64,000 nt of DNA, taken from contig OZ244981.1 in the NCBI GenBank assembly GCA_965223085.1, forward strand, positions 496,001 through 560,000. The letters run 5' to 3'. A program made the translations under genes and the position numbers. Source of the stretch: CBDCVO01 sp965223085. GTDB lineage: Bacteria > Pseudomonadota > Gammaproteobacteria > Ga0077536. The notes beneath the pieces were generated by a model. That model made no database searches. It was not told the DNA's origin and saw nothing but the letters and a program-made list of their open reading frames with translations. Positions 61,386 through 64,000 of this stretch are shown here, in pieces; position 1 is the stretch's first letter; each line of letters opens with the position of its first letter.

Positions 61386-62147
61386 ATGTTTAATAATCTC
61401 GCGGGACAACGCGTCCCCAATGTTACTTTCAAGACCCGTCGCGGCCACGAGTGGGTCGACCTAAGCAGTGACGACGTTTTTGCTGGCAAAACCGTGGTCG
61501 TCTTTTCGCTGCCCGGTGCATTCACGCCTACTTGTTCGTCGTCACATGTGCCGCGATACAATCAATTGGCGCCGTACTTCAAAGCGCACGGCGTTGACGA
61601 TATTGTATGTATCGCCGTCAACGATGCTTTTGTCATGAACGAATGGCAACGTGCACAGGGTGCAGATCGCGTTACGTTTCTTCCCGATGGCAACGGTGAT
61701 TTTACCGCTGCCATGGGTTTGCTCGTCGCTAGTGAGAACCTGGGTTTCGGCCGACGTTCATGGCGCTACTCGATGCTAGTACGAGATGGCGTAATCGAAA
61801 AAATGTTCATCGAACCCGAAAAGCCAGGCGATCCTTATGAAGTGTCTGACGCCGATACAATGCTCGATTATCTCGATCCGGAAGGTGCCCGACCCCATAA
61901 TGTTGCGATATTAACTCGCGACGGTTGCGCGTTCTGTGTGAAAGCAAAAGGCTTGCTGGCTGCGGCAAAGATCGAATACGAAGAGTTGAGTTTGAACCGC
62001 GACTATACCGACCACACGCTGCGCGCAGTTGCAGCCGAGATTAGCTATCCCCAGGTCTTTATCGACGGTGAGCACATCGGTGGCGCCGATCGTCTCGAAG
62101 CGTGGCTGGTAGATCACGGTAAATTAGCGAAACGCACCGCCGCTTGA
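61386..62147 (+). CDS. Hybrid peroxiredoxin-glutaredoxin (Prx5-Grx)
   Basis: A 253-residue fusion. Residues 1-165 are a Prx5-type peroxiredoxin with the peroxidatic cysteine in PGAFTPTCSSSHVPRY and NDAFVMNEWQ. Residues about 175-250 are a glutaredoxin with active site CAFC (TRDGCAFCVKAKG) and SYPQVFIDGEHIGGADRLEAW for glutathione binding. This type (as in Haemophilus) reduces peroxides with glutathione in one polypeptide. It belongs to the oxyR-dps island. GAGGAAAA lies directly before ATG 61386. Confidence 0.95.
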   Translation: MFNNLAGQRVPNVTFKTRRGHEWVDLSSDDVFAGKTVVVFSLPGAFTPTCSSSHVPRYNQLAPYFKAHGVDDIVCIAVNDAFVMNEWQRAQGADRVTFLPDGNGDFTAAMGLLVASENLGFGRRSWRYSMLVRDGVIEKMFIEPEKPGDPYEVSDADTMLDYLDPEGARPHNVAILTRDGCAFCVKAKGLLAAAKIEYEELSLNRDYTDHTLRAVAAEISYPQVFIDGEHIGGADRLEAWLVDHGKLAKRTAA

Positions 62148-62192
62148 TGTTCGTCGCGGCACGGTGCCTCGACGTACCTGCCCGGAGGCCGC

Positions 62193-62220
62193 GATCCTCG
62201 GGCAATGCCCGCATTAGGCG
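62193..62220. repeat. Dispersed repeat (F) between convergent genes
   Basis: GATCCTCGGGCAATGCCCGC then ATTAGGCG fills the 66-bp gap between the Prx-Grx gene and the LysR gene and includes the LysR stop codon. GGGC-AAT-GCCC forms a small hairpin, and TCGCGGC/GCCGCGA (about 62155 and 62188) a larger one. It is a likely shared transcription end. Confidence 0.4.
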
Positions 62221-63149
62221 CGCAGCATCTCGTGCTCGACCTCGGCGTTTTCGGTGATGACCTCAGTCAATAGTTCCCGAAACCACACATGGCCAGGGTG
62301 TTGGGCAAATCGCTTATGCCAGATGAGTTCGATTTTATCGAACTCCGGCGGCGGTTGGATTGGCGAGGGCCTCAAGACCAAGTTAAGCATCGGGGCATAC
62401 AATGCCGCGATCCTTTTCGGTAGCGTAACGATCAAATCACTCGCCGCGATAATCCGCGGCGCGACCACAAATTGATTTACCGTCAGCGCCACCCGTCGAC
62501 TCAAACCGCGCTCGGCTAAAGCCACGTCAACAAAACCGCTGGGATCGCCGCGTGGTGTGATCAATAAGTGCTTGCAGGCGGCGAAACGTTTTAGCGTCAG
62601 CCGCCCCTTGGCCAACGGGTGATCCGCACGCATCAGCACGGCGAAAGCGTTGTCGTTCAATACCGTCACACCAAAACGGTCGGGCATTGAGGAGAAAACA
62701 CCGACCGCGAAGTCAATTTCACGAGCATCCAAACGTTCATAGGCTTTGCCGGCCGGCGCGACGATGCGCACATCGACGTTAGGCGCTTCCTTGGCGAGCT
62801 TCTGCATCAACGGAGGAATGCAGGTACTGACGGTATAGTCGTTCGTATCGATCGTAAAGACGCGTTCCGAAGTCTGCGGGTCGAACGACGCAGGATCCAA
62901 CGCCAGCTCGATCGCGTTCAACGCTTGATGCACTTCACAGGCGATTTCCATGGCCCGTGGCGTCGGTTGCATGCCGGTGGAGCCGCGCACGAACAAATCG
63001 TCCTGCAAATAGTAACGCAGCCGCGACAGTGCGTTTGACACCGCCGGTTGCGAAAGGCCGATACGCTCGGCGGCGCGGGTTACATTGCGCTCCTGTATGA
63101 GCGCGTCGAAAATCACGAGTAAATTGAGGTCTAATCGCCGTAAATTCAT
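62214..63149 (-). CDS. LysR-family transcriptional regulator
   Basis: A 311-residue LysR regulator. The DNA-binding domain is LRRLDLNLLVIFDALIQERN with RAAERIGLSQPAVSNALSRL. The effector domain has DTNDYTVSTCIPPLMQKLA and APRIIAASDLIVTLPKRIA. It resembles the NodD/LinR/NahR-like branch that responds to aromatic or lipid-derived ligands, but the ligand cannot be read. Target genes are not obvious. It is divergent from the small membrane peptide gene at 63279. Confidence 0.9.
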   Translation of the reverse strand: MNLRRLDLNLLVIFDALIQERNVTRAAERIGLSQPAVSNALSRLRYYLQDDLFVRGSTGMQPTPRAMEIACEVHQALNAIELALDPASFDPQTSERVFTIDTNDYTVSTCIPPLMQKLAKEAPNVDVRIVAPAGKAYERLDAREIDFAVGVFSSMPDRFGVTVLNDNAFAVLMRADHPLAKGRLTLKRFAACKHLLITPRGDPSGFVDVALAERGLSRRVALTVNQFVVAPRIIAASDLIVTLPKRIAALYAPMLNLVLRPSPIQPPPEFDKIELIWHKRFAQHPGHVWFRELLTEVITENAEVEHEMLRA

Positions 63150-63278
63150 ATTATCAATAATGCATGTTTTAAATATCTATTTCAATTATTACTCGTCATG
63201 GACGATACTTTGCTCCAACGACAGCGCTGCAACCGGCGGCGCCGGATTCGAAACTAAATCTAGTCAGAGGAAATTGAA

Positions 63279-63443
63279 ATGGAAAATCGTCACCACACGA
63301 ACCCCGCGGCCCATGCCGTAAAGCGATCTGAAGAACGGGCCGGGCGCATCGCTTTGGCCGCTGTCTCTGCCACCGCCGTCGCGCTTTGGGCATACTTGGC
63401 CATAAGCTTGGGCAGCGGCCTGCAGGTACCAGGTATTATTTAG
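63279..63443 (+). CDS. Small single-pass membrane peptide (54 residues)
   Basis: ATG 63279 has AGAGGA 7 nt upstream, and the frame closes with TAG at 63441-63443. The peptide starts MENRHHTNPAAHAVKRSEER, polar and basic, and then has one hydrophobic helix (IALAAVSATAVALWAYLAIS). The layout is that of a small inner-membrane protein with cytoplasmic N-terminus. I recognise no family. The ribosome site and helix support it; its shortness limits confidence. Confidence 0.6.
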   Translation: MENRHHTNPAAHAVKRSEERAGRIALAAVSATAVALWAYLAISLGSGLQVPGII

Positions 63444-63502
63444 ATGCGGAACATCGCAACACAGCTCCAAGGGGTCGCTGCTAAATAGTGTCACCACGTC
63501 TA

Positions 63503-64000
63503 TCAGCGACCCCCGACGCTTAAGTACGCGTGACGTAAGGGCTCGGGGAATTTTTCGATCGCATAGCGCAACATCGTGCGCGGCATGTTAGCCGCGTTTT
63601 TGTCCAAGAACGCCAATTCAACATCGCGGTCGCGATTACCGATCTCACGCAACATCCAACCGGCTGCTTTGTGAATGAGATCCGCGTCATCGTCGAGCAA
63701 TATCGACGCGAGCTCGAGTGTGGTGGAGTAATGTGCCGCGCGGATAAACGCAAATGTGCACATTACAGCCCAGCGGCGCGTCCACAAATGACGACTGCGA
63801 GCCATAGGGAGCAGAATTTTTTGTTTGTCGCGACGAGACAACAAATAAGCGCCACCGATCCGCGGTGCGGCAGTGTCGACTAAATCCCAGTTATCAATGT
63901 GCGTAAGATTAGTGATGCATAAAGAGTATATCGCCGTACGAGTGCCGCTATCAGCATGTTCGAACTGCAGGACCAATATCAATAACGCGGTCAAACGATG
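63503..64000 (-). CDS. AlkD-like DNA alkylation repair protein (partial, N-terminus off window)
   Basis: The C-terminal 165 or so codons of a frame that enters from the right edge. HEAT-like helices with THIDNWDLVDTAAPRIGG, WTRRWAVMCTFAFIRAAH, LIHKAAGWMLREIGNRD and MPRTMLRYAIEKFPEPLR match the AlkD family of HEAT-repeat DNA glycosylases, which remove positively charged alkylated bases. The WD of DNWDLVD and the RR of TRRWAV are in the expected positions. The true start lies beyond 64000. Confidence 0.87.
   Translation of the reverse strand, partial: HRLTALLILVLQFEHADSGTRTAIYSLCITNLTHIDNWDLVDTAAPRIGGAYLLSRRDKQKILLPMARSRHLWTRRWAVMCTFAFIRAAHYSTTLELASILLDDDADLIHKAAGWMLREIGNRDRDVELAFLDKNAANMPRTMLRYAIEKFPEPLRHAYLSVGGR

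Noticed and set aside
1..64000. tRNA genes, including a selenocysteine tRNA
   Set aside because: I looked for T-loop-like GTTCRANYC with flanking stems in intergenic gaps and found none. A covariance-model scan would be decisive.

Overview
The window reads as a chromosomal segment of a Gram-negative proteobacterium, most likely a gammaproteobacterium of an unresolved environmental lineage. The basis is a two-partner secretion (TPS) outer-membrane system, a TonB-dependent receptor, a LysR-type OxyR with the two redox cysteines, PutA, Psd, and a PEP-CTERM exopolysaccharide-associated protein with a sigma-54 promoter. There is no rRNA, tRNA, CRISPR array or intact IS transposase. Almost all genes are metabolic or envelope genes in short operons of alternating direction.

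Layout. 0-1.1 kb: a PEP-CTERM protein cut by the window edge, with a textbook -24/-12 promoter. 1.1-8 kb: a small stress membrane protein, an MFS transporter, and a trehalose operon otsB / GH15 / otsA / glk. 8.1-16.1 kb: lipid or acyl-CoA catabolism (two acyl-CoA dehydrogenases, a thiolase, an acyl-CoA ligase) and a two-gene Na+/solute symporter. 16.1-19.3 kb: bifunctional putA. 19.5-28.0 kb: a TPS operon (tpsB, 1837-residue tpsA, FecR-domain protein). 28.3-29.4 kb: an AhpD-like peroxidase gene interrupted by one in-frame TGA inside its CxxC-type active site; I read it as a selenoprotein with a SECIS-like hairpin. 29.5-31.4 kb: a MITE-like palindrome and a DUF1329 gene. 31.4-34.7 kb: two adjacent pseudogenes (GGDEF-EAL and TonB-dependent receptor). 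35-40.5 kb: a flavin monooxygenase and a serine/glycerate/C1 cluster (hydroxypyruvate reductase, glyA, folD, glycerate kinase). 40.5-43.4 kb: a glutamine amidotransferase, a DUF899 protein and an acyl-CoA dehydrogenase. 43.4-45.0 kb: a solitary retron-like reverse transcriptase with a structured candidate msr-msd RNA just upstream. 45.1-47.2 kb: a molybdopterin oxidoreductase. 47.6-56.2 kb: a PrsT-like TPR protein and a giant 1954-residue protein (cyclic-nucleotide-binding domains, rhodanese, about 1500 residues of coiled coil) carrying an apparently exact 901-bp internal duplication. 56.7-60 kb: psd and a heparinase-like enzyme. 59.8-62.1 kb: a peroxide-defence island (oxyR, dps, peroxiredoxin-glutaredoxin). 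62.2-64 kb: a LysR regulator, a 54-residue membrane peptide and a partial AlkD-like gene.

Most interesting signals: (1) the retron-like RT with an unannotated structured RNA and no obvious effector; (2) the UGA-containing AhpD-like gene; (3) the giant cNMP/rhodanese/coiled-coil protein with its recent internal duplication; (4) the sigma-54 promoter and distant inverted repeat of the PEP-CTERM gene; (5) a short dispersed repeat found mainly at gene 3' ends.
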